Assembly: GCF_026341775.1 (NCBI RefSeq) | Contig: NZ_JAPEOB010000003.1 | Location: 1 to 64,000 of the forward strand | DNA length: 64,000 nucleotides | DNA from: Streptomyces sp. NBC_00654 | GTDB lineage: Bacteria > Actinomycetota > Actinomycetes > Streptomycetales > Streptomycetaceae | Direction of reading: 5' to 3' | In this document: positions 1 through 9,428 of the stretch, piece after piece | Layout of the letters: each line of letters opens with the position of its first letter | How positions within the stretch are numbered: the first letter of the stretch is position 1 | Program-made: the position numbers and the translations under genes | The notes under the pieces: model-generated | What the model saw: the letters and a program-made list of their open reading frames with translations, nothing else | What the model was told of the DNA's origin: nothing | Database searches by the model: none

Positions 1-3000
1 AAGAAGGGCGTCGTCGGCGTCGCCGCCGGGGCGGGCGTGCTGTTCGCCGCCGGGTTCGCCGAGGCGGTCGAGCAGGACAAGAGCAACGCGAAGTTGGGCG
101 CGCAGCTCGGGCTCACCGAGAAGGAGTCGGCGCGCGCCGGGAAGATCGCGGGCTCGGTCTACTCCAAGGGGTACGGCGAGTCGATCGACCAGGTAAACGA
201 CTCGCTCAAGGCGCTCGCGCAGAACGGCGTCGCCTCGATCAACGCCCCGAAGAAGGAAATCGCCGGGCTCAGCAAGGCGGCGCTGAACCTCGCCGAGACG
301 TTCGACGCCGATGTCGGCGAGTCGACAAAGGCGGTCGGGCAGCTCATCCGGACCGGGCTCGTCAAGGACGGTAAAGCCGGATTCGATCTGCTCACGGCCG
401 GGTTCCAGTCAGGCGCCGATAAGGCCGGCGACCTGATCGACACGGTCAACGAGTACTCGACGCAATGGCGCAAGGCTGGTCTGTCGGGCTCGACCGCGAT
501 CGGTCTGATCAATCAGGGGTTGCAGGCGGGTGCCCGCGACGGCGACCTCGTCGCCGACAGCATCAAAGAGTTCTCGATCCGGGCGGTCGACGGCAGCAAG
601 ACGTCGGCGGCCGGGTTCAAGATGCTCGGGCTCAACGCCGACGACATGGCGGCGAAGTTCGCCAAGGGTGGCAAGTCCGCGAACGGCGTGCTCGACCTCA
701 CCCTCGACCGGCTGCGCGGGATCAAGGATCCGGTTCTGCAGTCGCAGGCGGCGGTCGCGCTCTTCGGAACGCAGAGCGAGGATCTCGGGCAGGCGTTGTT
801 CGCGCTCGACCCGAGCAAGGCGGCCGACGGGCTCGGCAAGGTCGGCGGCGCGGCCGACAAGATGGGCAAGACCCTGCACAACACCGCCGCGAATCAGATC
901 GAGGTGTTCAAGCGGCAGGCGCTGCAGGGGCTCGCCAACTTCGCGGACAAGTACGCGCTGCCCGCGCTCAAGACGTTCGGGCAGTTCCTGAACACGTACG
1001 TGCTGCCGCCCGCACAGAAGGTCGGCGGCGCCCTCGTGAGCGTCCTCGTGCCCGCCGCGAAGGGTGTCGGCGACGCGTTCGCCGGCGGCGTGCAGTGGGT
1101 CAAGGAATACGGCGCGTGGCTCATCCCGCTCGGCGTCGCGATCGGCGGCGTCGCCGTCGTGGCCGGCGCCTCGACGATCGCCACGTGGGGCATGACTGCC
1201 GCGTTCTCGATCTATCGCGGCGTGATCCTCGCGGTGACCGCGGTCACCCGCGGGTGGGCCGTGGCGCAGGGCATCTTGAACGCGGTCATGTCGGCGAACC
1301 CCGTCGGTCTGATCGTCGTCGGGATCCTGGCACTCGTCGCCGCCGCGATCGTCGCGTACAACAAGGTGACTTGGTTCCGGACCGCGGTACAGGCGGCGTG
1401 GGCCGGGATAAAAGCCGGCTGGGATCTGCTGTGGAACGGGGCACTCAAGCCAGGGTTCGAGTACCTCAAGATCGGACTGCAGGCGATCGGCACGGCCGCG
1501 GTGTGGCTGTGGTCGACGGTCCTGTCGCCGGTTTTCTCGGCGATCGCGACCGCGGGCAAGGTGCTGTTCACCGTCCTCGCCGTCATCGTGATTGCGCCGC
1601 TCGTGATCGCGTTCAAGGCGCTCGGCGCGATCGCCGGGTGGCTGTGGAACAACGCGATCGGCCCGGCGTTCCGAGGGATCGTCGCGCTCGCCTCGTGGTG
1701 GTGGGCCGGCGTCAAGGTCTATTTCGGGTTCGTCAAGGCCGGTCTGTCCGCCCTCGGCGCCGCCGCCTCGTGGCTGTGGAACAAGGCGATCGCGCCGGCG
1801 TTCCGCGGGATCGTGACGCTCGCCTCGTGGTGGTGGAGCGGCGTCAAGGTCTATTTCGAGTACGTCAAGACAGGACTGCGCGCGGTCGGTTCGGTCGGCA
1901 CGTGGCTGTGGAAGAACGCGATCAAGCCGGCGTTCGAGGGGATCAGTTCGGTCGCCTCGTGGCTGTATAACAACGCGCTCAAGCCGCAGTTCGACAGGAT
2001 CAAGAGCGCCGTACGGCTGGTCGGCGACGCGTTCGGCAAGGCTAAGGACGCGATCGGCACGGCGTTCGGCAAGATCAAGTCGCTCACGAAAACACCCGTC
2101 AACTTTGTAATTGAATGGGTGTATACGAAGGGCATTAAAGCGGTCTGGGATAAGGTCGCCGGTTTTGTCGGTCTCGGCAAGCTGCCGGCCGCTCCGAAGC
2201 TGCTCGCCGAGGGCGGCCGCACTCACGGCGGCGTTCCCGGTAGGGACTCGATCCCGGCGCTGATGATGGCCGACGAGTTCGTCGTCAAGCGGTCGTCCGC
2301 CCGCAAGATCGGGTTCGGCGCCCTGAACTACATCAACCAAACCGGCGAGCTGCCGGTACAGAAGTTCGCCGGCGGCGGCGTCGTCGACACGCTCAAGGGT
2401 TGGGGCGGGTCGGCGGTCGACTGGACGGTCGACAAGGCGAAGAAGGTCGGCGGCGTCGTGATGGACGGCGTCGACTTCCTGTCGAACCCCGGCAAGCTGT
2501 GGGAGAAGGCAACCAAGTTCATCCGCGACAAGATCGCGAAGATCGGGCAGAGCAGGGTCGCGCAGATGATCGGCAAGGTGCCGATCAAGATGCTGTCGAG
2601 CCTGAAAGACAAGGTCGTCAACGCCGCGACGAGCATGTTCGGCGGCTCGTCGGGAGACATCGGCGGCTCGGGCGTCAAGCGCTGGTCGTCGGTCGTGCTG
2701 CAGGCGCTCAAGCTCGTCGGGCAACCGTCGAGCCTGCTCGGGATCACCCTGCGCCGGATGAACCAAGAGAGCGGCGGTAACCCGCGCGCGATCAACAATT
2801 GGGACATCAATGCCAAGAACGGCGTGCCCTCGAAGGGTCTGATGCAGGTCATCGACCCGACGTTCAACGCGTACGCCGGGAAGCTGCGCGGCCGCGGCGT
2901 GTGGGATCCGCTCGCCAACGTGTACGCCTCGATGCGGTACGCGCTGTCGAGGTACGGCTCGCTCGCCTCGGCGTACAACCGTGCAGGCGGGTACGCAGGC

Positions 3001-3333
3001 GGCGGTCGGCCCCGGCCGGGCGAGGTCGCATGGGTCGGCGAGAACGGGCCCGAGCTGCTGCAGTTCGGCGGCGGGCAGACCGTGCTCGATCACGACTCGT
3101 CGATCGGCGCGGTCGGCGCCGCGATGGTGCGGACCATGGCCCGGAGCCTGCAGCAGCCGGTACCGGCCGCCGCGGCGGTACGGGCGGCGCTGCCGTCCGG
3201 CGGCGGGCAGCCGACCGTCGACGCGGGCCACACGTACAACATCTATCCGCGCACGCTCGACATGACCGTGCGCGATCTGGAGCTGCTGCAGCGGCGACAG
3301 GATGCGCTCGCTCGGGTGGGGAGGCCACGGTAA
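1..3333 (+). CDS. Phage tape measure protein with C-terminal lytic transglycosylase domain (5' partial)
   Basis: The reading frame is open from base 1, so the N-terminus lies outside the window. The remaining 1110 codons have the layout of a siphovirus tape measure protein, which sets tail length and is ejected with the DNA. There is an Ala-rich helical start, hydrophobic segments around residues 365-450 (counted from the window edge) and 510-545, and then Trp-rich repeats at about residues 540-670, with motifs such as ASWLWNKAIAPAFRGIV and SWWWSGVKVYF. Near residues 915-1000 is a soluble lytic transglycosylase-like domain. It has the motif RMNQESGGNP with the likely catalytic Glu at about residue 923, followed by KGLMQVI. 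Such domains help the tail cross peptidoglycan. The stop codon directly abuts the next start. Confidence 0.93.
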   Translation, partial: KKGVVGVAAGAGVLFAAGFAEAVEQDKSNAKLGAQLGLTEKESARAGKIAGSVYSKGYGESIDQVNDSLKALAQNGVASINAPKKEIAGLSKAALNLAETFDADVGESTKAVGQLIRTGLVKDGKAGFDLLTAGFQSGADKAGDLIDTVNEYSTQWRKAGLSGSTAIGLINQGLQAGARDGDLVADSIKEFSIRAVDGSKTSAAGFKMLGLNADDMAAKFAKGGKSANGVLDLTLDRLRGIKDPVLQSQAAVALFGTQSEDLGQALFALDPSKAADGLGKVGGAADKMGKTLHNTAANQIEVFKRQALQGLANFADKYALPALKTFGQFLNTYVLPPAQKVGGALVSVLVPAAKGVGDAFAGGVQWVKEYGAWLIPLGVAIGGVAVVAGASTIATWGMTAAFSIYRGVILAVTAVTRGWAVAQGILNAVMSANPVGLIVVGILALVAAAIVAYNKVTWFRTAVQAAWAGIKAGWDLLWNGALKPGFEYLKIGLQAIGTAAVWLWSTVLSPVFSAIATAGKVLFTVLAVIVIAPLVIAFKALGAIAGWLWNNAIGPAFRGIVALASWWWAGVKVYFGFVKAGLSALGAAASWLWNKAIAPAFRGIVTLASWWWSGVKVYFEYVKTGLRAVGSVGTWLWKNAIKPAFEGISSVASWLYNNALKPQFDRIKSAVRLVGDAFGKAKDAIGTAFGKIKSLTKTPVNFVIEWVYTKGIKAVWDKVAGFVGLGKLPAAPKLLAEGGRTHGGVPGRDSIPALMMADEFVVKRSSARKIGFGALNYINQTGELPVQKFAGGGVVDTLKGWGGSAVDWTVDKAKKVGGVVMDGVDFLSNPGKLWEKATKFIRDKIAKIGQSRVAQMIGKVPIKMLSSLKDKVVNAATSMFGGSSGDIGGSGVKRWSSVVLQALKLVGQPSSLLGITLRRMNQESGGNPRAINNWDINAKNGVPSKGLMQVIDPTFNAYAGKLRGRGVWDPLANVYASMRYALSRYGSLASAYNRAGGYAGGGRPRPGEVAWVGENGPELLQFGGGQTVLDHDSSIGAVGAAMVRTMARSLQQPVPAAAAVRAALPSGGGQPTVDAGHTYNIYPRTLDMTVRDLELLQRRQDALARVGRPR

Positions 3334-4314
3334 ATGCCGCTGATCACCGCACCGGTAGTCACCCCGCCCGATACGGGCGGGGGCGGCAGTACGCCGGTCC
3401 CCCTGCCCGAGATCGGGTTCGCGACAGCCACGTACACCGACCCGACTGGCAAGGTATGGCCGCTGAACGACGAGGCGGCCGGATGGTTCACGCTCGCCGA
3501 CGGCGTGTCCGGGCTCGGCGCGACGCCGTACGAATTGACCACCGACGCGCACCCGCGGGGCGGCGCACGGCTGCGGTACGCCAGTGCGCAGCCGAGGGCG
3601 ATCGTGTGGCCGCTGTACGTCTACGGCGAGACGCACGTCGAGTTCATCGGTCGATGGCGGGCGCTCGCAACCGCGTTCACGCGCACCCTGCGCGAAGGGC
3701 CGGACGGCACGCGCACGCCCGGATGGTTGGAGATCGCCCGGCCGGACGGCACGCGGCGGCGGATCGCGGTCTACTACCGCGAGGGGTTCGAGGGTCGCGG
3801 CTCGAAGGGGTCCGGGATCGTCTCGGACGCCGCAGCGATCTCGCTGTGGTGTGAAGACCCGTACTGGGTCGACCCGGTCGAGGTCGCCGTGCACCGGGAA
3901 ACCGGCAGCCTGAGTTCGTTCTTCACGCCATACCCGACGATCTCGTCGTCGCAGGTGCTCGGCGCGACCGAGGTCACGAACCCCGGCGACGTGATCGTGT
4001 GGCCGAAGTGGACCGTCACCGGTCCCGCGAGCCTGATCACGTTCACGCACGAGGGCACCGGCGAGTCGTTCTCGGTCGACCCGACGGCGGTCGGGCACGG
4101 CAACCTACTCGCCGGCCAGCAAGTCACGATCTCCACGGACCCGCCGACCGTGCGCTACCAGGACGGTTCGAACTGGGTCGGCGCGCTCGACTGGCCGAGC
4201 GCCGTTCTGTGGGGGCTCGCCCCCGGCAAGAACCCGGTCACGTTCCTGTTGAACGGCTCGGGCCCCGGCAGCGCCGTCGATCTGCGGTTCAACCCGAGGT
4301 ACGAGACAGCCTGA
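3334..4314 (+). CDS. Phage distal tail protein (Dit-like)
   Basis: This 326-residue protein begins at the ATG immediately after the tape measure stop codon, the normal site of the distal tail protein in siphoviruses. The N-terminal half has the phage tail-component pattern, in which a request for local geometry (GVSGLGATPYELTT) is followed by a beta-rich region. The C-terminal half (about residues 195-326) reads like the second beta-sandwich, with SLITFTHEGTGESFSVDP and a VTFLLNGSGPGSAVDLRF end. Dit proteins form a hexameric ring joining tail tube and adsorption apparatus. The assignment rests on gene order and general sequence character rather than one diagnostic motif. Confidence 0.78.
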   Translation: MPLITAPVVTPPDTGGGGSTPVPLPEIGFATATYTDPTGKVWPLNDEAAGWFTLADGVSGLGATPYELTTDAHPRGGARLRYASAQPRAIVWPLYVYGETHVEFIGRWRALATAFTRTLREGPDGTRTPGWLEIARPDGTRRRIAVYYREGFEGRGSKGSGIVSDAAAISLWCEDPYWVDPVEVAVHRETGSLSSFFTPYPTISSSQVLGATEVTNPGDVIVWPKWTVTGPASLITFTHEGTGESFSVDPTAVGHGNLLAGQQVTISTDPPTVRYQDGSNWVGALDWPSAVLWGLAPGKNPVTFLLNGSGPGSAVDLRFNPRYETA

Positions 4315-4336
4315 ACCGAAGGGAGCGGCGGAACCG

Positions 4337-5497
4337 GTGGCCGTGCAACTGCTCATCACCGACAAGAACCTCGACGTGCAGGGCGACCCGCTCGACGGCT
4401 GGACGAACCTCGACGCGACGAAGAAGTTCAACGAGCCCGGCTCGGGCAGCGTCGACTTGCCCGCGCGGCCGGACGTCATGGCGCAACTGCAGCCCGGCAA
4501 CCGGCTCGTGCTCATCCGGGACGGCGCGGTGTGGATGGCCGGCCCGCTTGAGATCCCGGCCGATTTCTCGTGGTCGGTCACCGAGTCGCCAGGATCGGGG
4601 CGGGTCACTGTCAGTTTCTCCGATGACCTCGCCATCGTGGCCGGTTACATCACGTGGCCAACCCCGGCGAACGCGTGGACGGCGCAGCTCGCGAACACGT
4701 ACCGGCAGATCGCCAGTACGAACGCCGAGACGATCATTCGGGCCCTGGTCAATGAGAACTGCGGGCCGGGCGCCCGCGCCGAGCGGCGCATCGCGAACTT
4801 CGCGCTCGACAGCGTCGCCGGCGTGGGCACCTCGACGACCGTCAAGACGCGGTTCGAGGCGCTGCTCGACACCTGCAGGCGCATCGCCGTCGACGGCGGC
4901 GCGATCGGGTTTCGCACGCGGCAGTCGGCGACGCAGATTCTGTTCGGCTGCTATCAGCCGCGCGATCTGACGGCGACGGCGCGGTTCAGTATCGGTCTGG
5001 GCAACCTGCGCTCGATCCAAGTGAAGCAGTCCGCGCCGGACGTCACGCACGCGCTGATCGCCGGTACAGAACCGGAGACCGGCACGACGGGGCGCGTGTA
5101 CGTACAGGCCGCCGACGCTGCGGCGGCTGCGTCCTGGTGGCGCGTAGAGAAGTACGTCGACGGCTCGGCGGAGAACGACACGAACGGCGAACTGACGCAG
5201 GCCGGTAAGGAAGAGATCGCCGGCGGCGCCGCCCCGGTCGAACTCGCCACGGTCACCGTTGACACCGAGGATCTCAAGGCCGGCCGCGACTTCGATCTCG
5301 GCGACAGGGTCACCGTCGCTCTTCCGTACGGCGTCGAGATCGCGAACCTTGTGCGCTCCATCCACCTGCAGGCGACCCCCAACTCGGGCGAGTACGTCAC
5401 GACGCTTATCGGCTCGCCGGAAGCGACGACCGATCCCGCGATGGTCAAAGCCCTGCGCACGCTCGGCCGCCGACTCGGCCGGCTCGAAACCCGATAA
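4337..5497 (+). CDS. Siphovirus Gp37-like minor tail protein
   Basis: The 386-residue product starts at GTG 4337 behind GGGAG. Its opening, LLITDKNLDVQGDPLDGW followed by KFNEPGSGSVDLPA and a stretch like RLVLIRDGAVWMAGPL, is characteristic of the ReqiPepy6 Gp37-like family of actinophage tail proteins. These occupy the tail-associated lysin or hub position next to Dit. No peptidase motif is seen. The C-terminal 100 residues (about 290-386) have the beta pattern of gpD-like hub domains, including GDRVTVALPYGVEI. It lies 22 bases after the Dit gene and 12 before the next, consistent with one transcript. Confidence 0.8.
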   Translation: MAVQLLITDKNLDVQGDPLDGWTNLDATKKFNEPGSGSVDLPARPDVMAQLQPGNRLVLIRDGAVWMAGPLEIPADFSWSVTESPGSGRVTVSFSDDLAIVAGYITWPTPANAWTAQLANTYRQIASTNAETIIRALVNENCGPGARAERRIANFALDSVAGVGTSTTVKTRFEALLDTCRRIAVDGGAIGFRTRQSATQILFGCYQPRDLTATARFSIGLGNLRSIQVKQSAPDVTHALIAGTEPETGTTGRVYVQAADAAAAASWWRVEKYVDGSAENDTNGELTQAGKEEIAGGAAPVELATVTVDTEDLKAGRDFDLGDRVTVALPYGVEIANLVRSIHLQATPNSGEYVTTLIGSPEATTDPAMVKALRTLGRRLGRLETR

Positions 5498-5509
5498 GGA
5501 GGCTTCCGC

Positions 5510-6451
5510 GTGGCTCAAGACTCATGGCCGAGTCCGGCCCACAACGACAGGGCGGTCACTGACACCGAGTACGAGAAGATCGCCGCCCGATTCAGCGGCG
5601 ACGGCGTGTACGGCGAACCCGGCGACGCCGCCGTCGTGACCCCCGGTACCGGCCTGTCTGTGAACCTGCGCGCCAACGTCTACGCCTCGGTGCGCGGGCA
5701 CGCGTGGACGTCCGGCACGTCAACGCTGAACCTGCCGGTCACCGCGAACAGCAGCGGATCGACGAGAGTCGACCGGGTCGTGCTGCGGCTGGACCGGTCC
5801 GACTGGACCGTGCGCGCCGTCGTCAAGGCGGGCGCCCCCGGCGGCGGCGCCCCCGCCCTCACGCAGAACACGGGCGACACGGGCCTGTACGAGGTGCCAC
5901 TCGCGAACGTCAACCTCGTGTCCGGGGCGAACTCGGTCACTGTCGCCCGCAACGAGCTGTACGTCGGTGTCCGCATCCGGCCGTGCACCTCGACGACCCG
6001 CAACCCGAACCCGGCGCCCGGCGAGATGTGTTTCGAGACGAACACCGGGCGCGTGCGGGTGTGGACCGGCGACTCTTGGGCCGGCTTGTTCGACGACTCG
6101 GGCGTGATCGGCGTCAATTCCCCGCTGTCCGCGTGGACCATCGGCACCGAGAGCGTGCTGCAGAAGCGCAACGGCAACGTGCACTTGCGCCTCGGCAGCT
6201 TCCAGCGCGCGGCCGGCACCCTCGCGGGCGGCGACGAGTCCCGACTGCCCGTGCTGATCCCGGCCGCCTACCGGCACCCCAACCGCGACCAGTACGCCAT
6301 TTGCTACACGACCGGCGTCGAGATCAGCCGACTGACCATCTACTCGGCTGCCACGGACCGCCCCGGTCAAGTGTGGCTGTCGCAGCATCCAAGCATCGCG
6401 AAGGGTGAATACGTGCTCCCCGGATCCGGCATTAGTTGGGTGGTGGACTGA
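5510..6451 (+). CDS. Phage minor tail / upper baseplate-type protein
   Basis: The start is GTG 5510, chosen because AAGGAGG lies 7 bases upstream and overlaps the preceding stop. The 313-residue protein begins QDSWPSPAHNDRAVTDTEYE, an opening often seen in actinophage tail fibre-like proteins. It has a beta-rich middle with VDRVVLRLDRSDWTVRAVV, a typical adhesion or baseplate segment, and a C-terminal part (about 190-313) resembling a receptor-binding or virion-exposed domain. I infer a role at the tail tip in host contact. Its exact structural position cannot be fixed from sequence alone. Confidence 0.68.
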   Translation: MAQDSWPSPAHNDRAVTDTEYEKIAARFSGDGVYGEPGDAAVVTPGTGLSVNLRANVYASVRGHAWTSGTSTLNLPVTANSSGSTRVDRVVLRLDRSDWTVRAVVKAGAPGGGAPALTQNTGDTGLYEVPLANVNLVSGANSVTVARNELYVGVRIRPCTSTTRNPNPAPGEMCFETNTGRVRVWTGDSWAGLFDDSGVIGVNSPLSAWTIGTESVLQKRNGNVHLRLGSFQRAAGTLAGGDESRLPVLIPAAYRHPNRDQYAICYTTGVEISRLTIYSAATDRPGQVWLSQHPSIAKGEYVLPGSGISWVVD

Positions 6452-6453
6452 TC

Positions 6454-8256
6454 ATGGCTCGCCACGAGTTCGGCGCAGGCATCGGCGACTTTGTCGTGCG
6501 CCCGTCCGACGGTCTGTGGGGTGTCGCCGCCGGCTCGGTCGTCACCTTCTACGACCAGTCGACCGGCGGCACGCCGTACGCCGATCTGCTCGACGCAGGC
6601 AGCACGCCGATCACGACGGTCACGACCGACGAGTACGGGTTCCTGCCTCGGTTCTTCGGGCCCGACGGCGTCGAGGGCATGTGGGCCGACGCAGGCGGCA
6701 GCTCGCGCGCGTGGATCGAGGCGCACAACGTCGGCACCGCCGAGGCGGCGGCCGGCTCGGTCCGGGACTGGCTGAACGTCCGCGACTTCGGCGCGATCGG
6801 CGACAACGCCGCGGACGACACCGCCGCGATTCAGGCAGCGCTCGCCGCGGCGCCGATGGGCGGCATCGTGTACCTGCCGGCCGGCGCCTACCGGACGAGT
6901 GAGCCGCTCACGATCCCGCCCGCGGTCACCCTGCAGGGCACGCACACGAACCTCATGACTGTGCCCGGTCTGACCGACCCGCCGTGCTACATCAAGCCCC
7001 TGCCGTCGTTCGAGGGCAACGCAGTGATCTCGCTCGTCGACGCCGCGACGGGCGGGTATTCGACGATCAGCGCCGAGCACCGGATCTTGAACTTGATGAT
7101 CGACGGATCGGGCGTGGTGGCACCGGGCCTCGACGGCATCCGGGCCGCGGGCAACATCCAGAACGTGGGGTTGCGTGACGTCACCGTTCGGCGGGTCTCC
7201 GGCGCCGGCGTGCACACCGAGTACAACGCCGGGTTCCATCCGTACAGTTGGCGCTGTCACCGGGTCATGATCGACAACTGCGGGTGGCACGGGTTCGCCA
7301 TGCAGGTGATGACCGACCTCACCTTGATCGACTGTCAGGCGATCGGCAACGGGGCGAACGGGTTCGAGATCGACAACGCGGCGAACTCGCACGCGATCGG
7401 CTGTCGCGCCGAGTGGAACGTGAGCAACGGCTATCACCTGACCGGCGATTGGGCGACCGGCACCGGCTCGGGCGGGATGCTGCTGTCGGGCTGCTCGACG
7501 GACCGCAACGGACAGAACGGGGTGTTGGTCGACGCGGTCGGGAACCCGCCGCTGCAGATCGAGAACCTGTTGACTCGCCGCGACGGCCGCAACAACGGCG
7601 CAGGCGGCGGCGGGTACGCCGGGCTCAAGGTCGACGGCGCCGAGGTGCCCGTGATCGTCGGCATGATCACGTGTTACCCCGGAGTCGACGACGACGGTAC
7701 GCAGGCAGCCTCACCGCAGTACGGGGTGCGCGTCGAGGATTCGGCGTACGTGTCCGTCGCGTCCGGGTTCCTGCACGCGAACACGACGGGATGGTCGGAC
7801 GGCGGCGGGAACGGCACGCTGCGCCGCGGGCTCAACATCGCCGAGCGGACCGGCCCGACGGCGACGCCGGTCGACGCGTTCGCCGGCCCGACCGACGTCG
7901 CCGGGAACCTGAACGTCGGCGGGTACCTCGCTGCGTCGTCCGGGCAGTCCGGCGGACAGTGGAACATCTGGGACGGTACCGCGAAGGCGTTGAACCTCGG
8001 CTCGGCCGGCGGCGGCGTGGCGATCAAGGAGGGCGCGAACGCCCGCATGAACGTCGCCACGCTCGCCGCAGGCGCGGTCACCGTGGCGAACACCTCGATC
8101 ACCGCGAACACCCGCGTCCTGCCGTTCCGGCAGGCGGCAGGCGGCGCCCTCGGGCACCTGTCGGTCACGAAGAACCCCGGCGTCGGTTTCACGATCACGT
8201 CGAGCAGCAACACCGAAACGTCCGTCGTGGCGTGGGTGCTGTTCGAGCCCGCGTAA
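6454..8256 (+). CDS. Tailspike-like protein with pectate-lyase (beta-helix) fold
   Basis: The 600-residue protein is started at ATG 6454, three bases after the previous stop. An in-frame GTG at 6436 would overlap that gene. Residues about 1-100 form an attachment domain. At about 105-150 comes the classic start of the pectate-lyase/GH28 superfamily, NVRDFGAIGDNAADDTAAIQ, followed by YLPAGAYRTSEPLTIP. Repeated beta-helix rungs then run to about residue 450 (for example NCGWHGFAMQV, NGANGFEIDNAANSHAIGC). The last 120 residues look like a trimerisation or capping region. Such spikes bind and often cut host surface polysaccharide or teichoic-acid-like polymers. The substrate is unknown. Confidence 0.85.
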   Translation: MARHEFGAGIGDFVVRPSDGLWGVAAGSVVTFYDQSTGGTPYADLLDAGSTPITTVTTDEYGFLPRFFGPDGVEGMWADAGGSSRAWIEAHNVGTAEAAAGSVRDWLNVRDFGAIGDNAADDTAAIQAALAAAPMGGIVYLPAGAYRTSEPLTIPPAVTLQGTHTNLMTVPGLTDPPCYIKPLPSFEGNAVISLVDAATGGYSTISAEHRILNLMIDGSGVVAPGLDGIRAAGNIQNVGLRDVTVRRVSGAGVHTEYNAGFHPYSWRCHRVMIDNCGWHGFAMQVMTDLTLIDCQAIGNGANGFEIDNAANSHAIGCRAEWNVSNGYHLTGDWATGTGSGGMLLSGCSTDRNGQNGVLVDAVGNPPLQIENLLTRRDGRNNGAGGGGYAGLKVDGAEVPVIVGMITCYPGVDDDGTQAASPQYGVRVEDSAYVSVASGFLHANTTGWSDGGGNGTLRRGLNIAERTGPTATPVDAFAGPTDVAGNLNVGGYLAASSGQSGGQWNIWDGTAKALNLGSAGGGVAIKEGANARMNVATLAAGAVTVANTSITANTRVLPFRQAAGGALGHLSVTKNPGVGFTITSSSNTETSVVAWVLFEPA

Positions 8257-8281
8257 CCCGACGCCGCCGCACCTCACGCTC

Positions 8282-8311
8282 GCCCCTCGCCGACACGGCA
8301 GGGGCTCTTTT
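8282..8311 (+). terminator. Rho-independent terminator after tailspike gene
   Basis: GCCCCT (8282-8287) pairs with AGGGGC (8300-8305) across a 12-base loop and is followed by TCTTTT. It sits 25 bases after the tailspike stop and just upstream of the next gene's ribosome-binding site. It may separate tail from lysis transcripts or only attenuate read-through. Confidence 0.65.
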
Positions 8312-8334
8312 CATGCCCGGAAAGGGGCTCACCC

Positions 8335-8598
8335 ATGGGTGACACAGAAAGGCCGATCCCCGAGCGGCTCGGCGACCAGGACGAACAGGCGCTGCACCTC
8401 GTGCGCACCGGGAACGGGCCGACCGTCGACGACGAGGCCGCGCTGCTCGCGCAGGTGCACGGCGCCCCGGACATGGCCGGGTTCTACACCGGGCCCGAGA
8501 CCGGCGTCGACGAGGCAGCCGACGAGCCGGCCGAGGACGTCGCCGACCAGGACGCGCCCACCGACGGCGACACCGCGAAGGGGGGCGCGTCCGCATGA
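8335..8598 (+). CDS. Small acidic phage protein of unknown function
   Basis: An 87-residue, strongly acidic protein starts at ATG 8335 behind AAAGGGG. Its last four bases (ATGA) overlap the endolysin start, so the two are translationally coupled. It contains LHLVRTGNGPTVDDEAALLAQVHG and an Asp/Glu/Ala-rich tail. There is no membrane segment and no family I recognise. Position between tail and lysis genes suggests a phage accessory role. Confidence 0.7.
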   Translation: MGDTERPIPERLGDQDEQALHLVRTGNGPTVDDEAALLAQVHGAPDMAGFYTGPETGVDEAADEPAEDVADQDAPTDGDTAKGGASA

Positions 8599-9371
8599 GC
8601 GTTGACAGCATGATCAAGGCGGTCGAGCGGTGGATCGGCACCCGCGAGCCGAACGCGATACAGACGTGGTACCGCGAGCGCAACGGCTCGGCGTACGCCT
8701 ACAACTTCCCATGGTGCAACGCCACGATCACCCGCGCCGCCGTCGAGGCGGGCGAGTACGAGTCGGTGTGCTTCGGCACCGACTACGCGTACACCGTGGC
8801 GCACGCCGCCCGCTTCAAGGCGGCCGGTCAGTGGCACGCCGGTACGAAGGGGATCAAGCGCGGTGACATCGTGTTCTTCGACTGGTCGGGCACGAACGAG
8901 ATCGGGAAGATCGATCACGTCGGCATCGTGACCTCGGTGTCGGGCAGCCTCGTCTACACGATCGAGGGCAACACCGCGAACATCTGCGCCCGCCGCGTGC
9001 GCACCGAGGCGGACATCGCCGGGTACGGCCGGCCCAAGTACAAGGCGGCGCCCGCGAACGCGAGCGGCAGCTCGGGCTCGAAGCGCCCGCAGGTGTCCCT
9101 CGCGAAGCTGGTCAAGGCGTTCAAGGCGGACCCGCCGAGGGCAGGAACACCGGTCTCGTACGCGCTCGTCGAGGTCGTCGAGGATGCCCTCGTTGCCGAG
9201 AGGCTGCTCGCGAAGCAGTACGCCGACGGGCACGCCGGCACAGCCACGCACAGCGCGTACGCGCTGCTGCAGCACCGATACGGCTACAGCGGCAAGGACG
9301 CCGACGGCATCCCCGGCGTGACGTCGCTCAAGCGGCTCGGCAAGGCGCACGGGTTCGACGTCGTCGCCTGA
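8595..9371 (+). CDS. Phage endolysin, CHAP-type amidase/peptidase with C-terminal wall-binding region
   Basis: The 258-residue protein has an N-terminal CHAP/NlpC-P60-like cysteine hydrolase domain (about 1-150). The likely nucleophile is Cys41 in NFPWCNATIT and the likely histidine is His108 in KIDHVGIV, with the usual GDIVFFDW strand between them. A linker follows, then a C-terminal peptidoglycan-binding-like repeat (about 205-255) with LLQHRYGYSGKDADGIPG. It would cleave host peptidoglycan at the end of the lytic cycle. There is no signal peptide, so release should depend on a holin, and a holin-like gene lies 57 bases downstream. The start overlaps the previous stop as ATGA. Confidence 0.88.
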   Translation: MSVDSMIKAVERWIGTREPNAIQTWYRERNGSAYAYNFPWCNATITRAAVEAGEYESVCFGTDYAYTVAHAARFKAAGQWHAGTKGIKRGDIVFFDWSGTNEIGKIDHVGIVTSVSGSLVYTIEGNTANICARRVRTEADIAGYGRPKYKAAPANASGSSGSKRPQVSLAKLVKAFKADPPRAGTPVSYALVEVVEDALVAERLLAKQYADGHAGTATHSAYALLQHRYGYSGKDADGIPGVTSLKRLGKAHGFDVVA

Positions 9372-9428
9372 ACATCCCCGGACGGCGGGAACCGCCGACC
9401 ACTCACCCACCACTGAAAGGGGGCCGGC

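Noticed and set aside
409..4098. Very long minus-strand open frame opposite the phage tail genes
   Set aside because: Shadow of GC-rich codon bias. Arg/Asp/Val-rich low-complexity translation without motifs, fully opposite well-supported tail genes.
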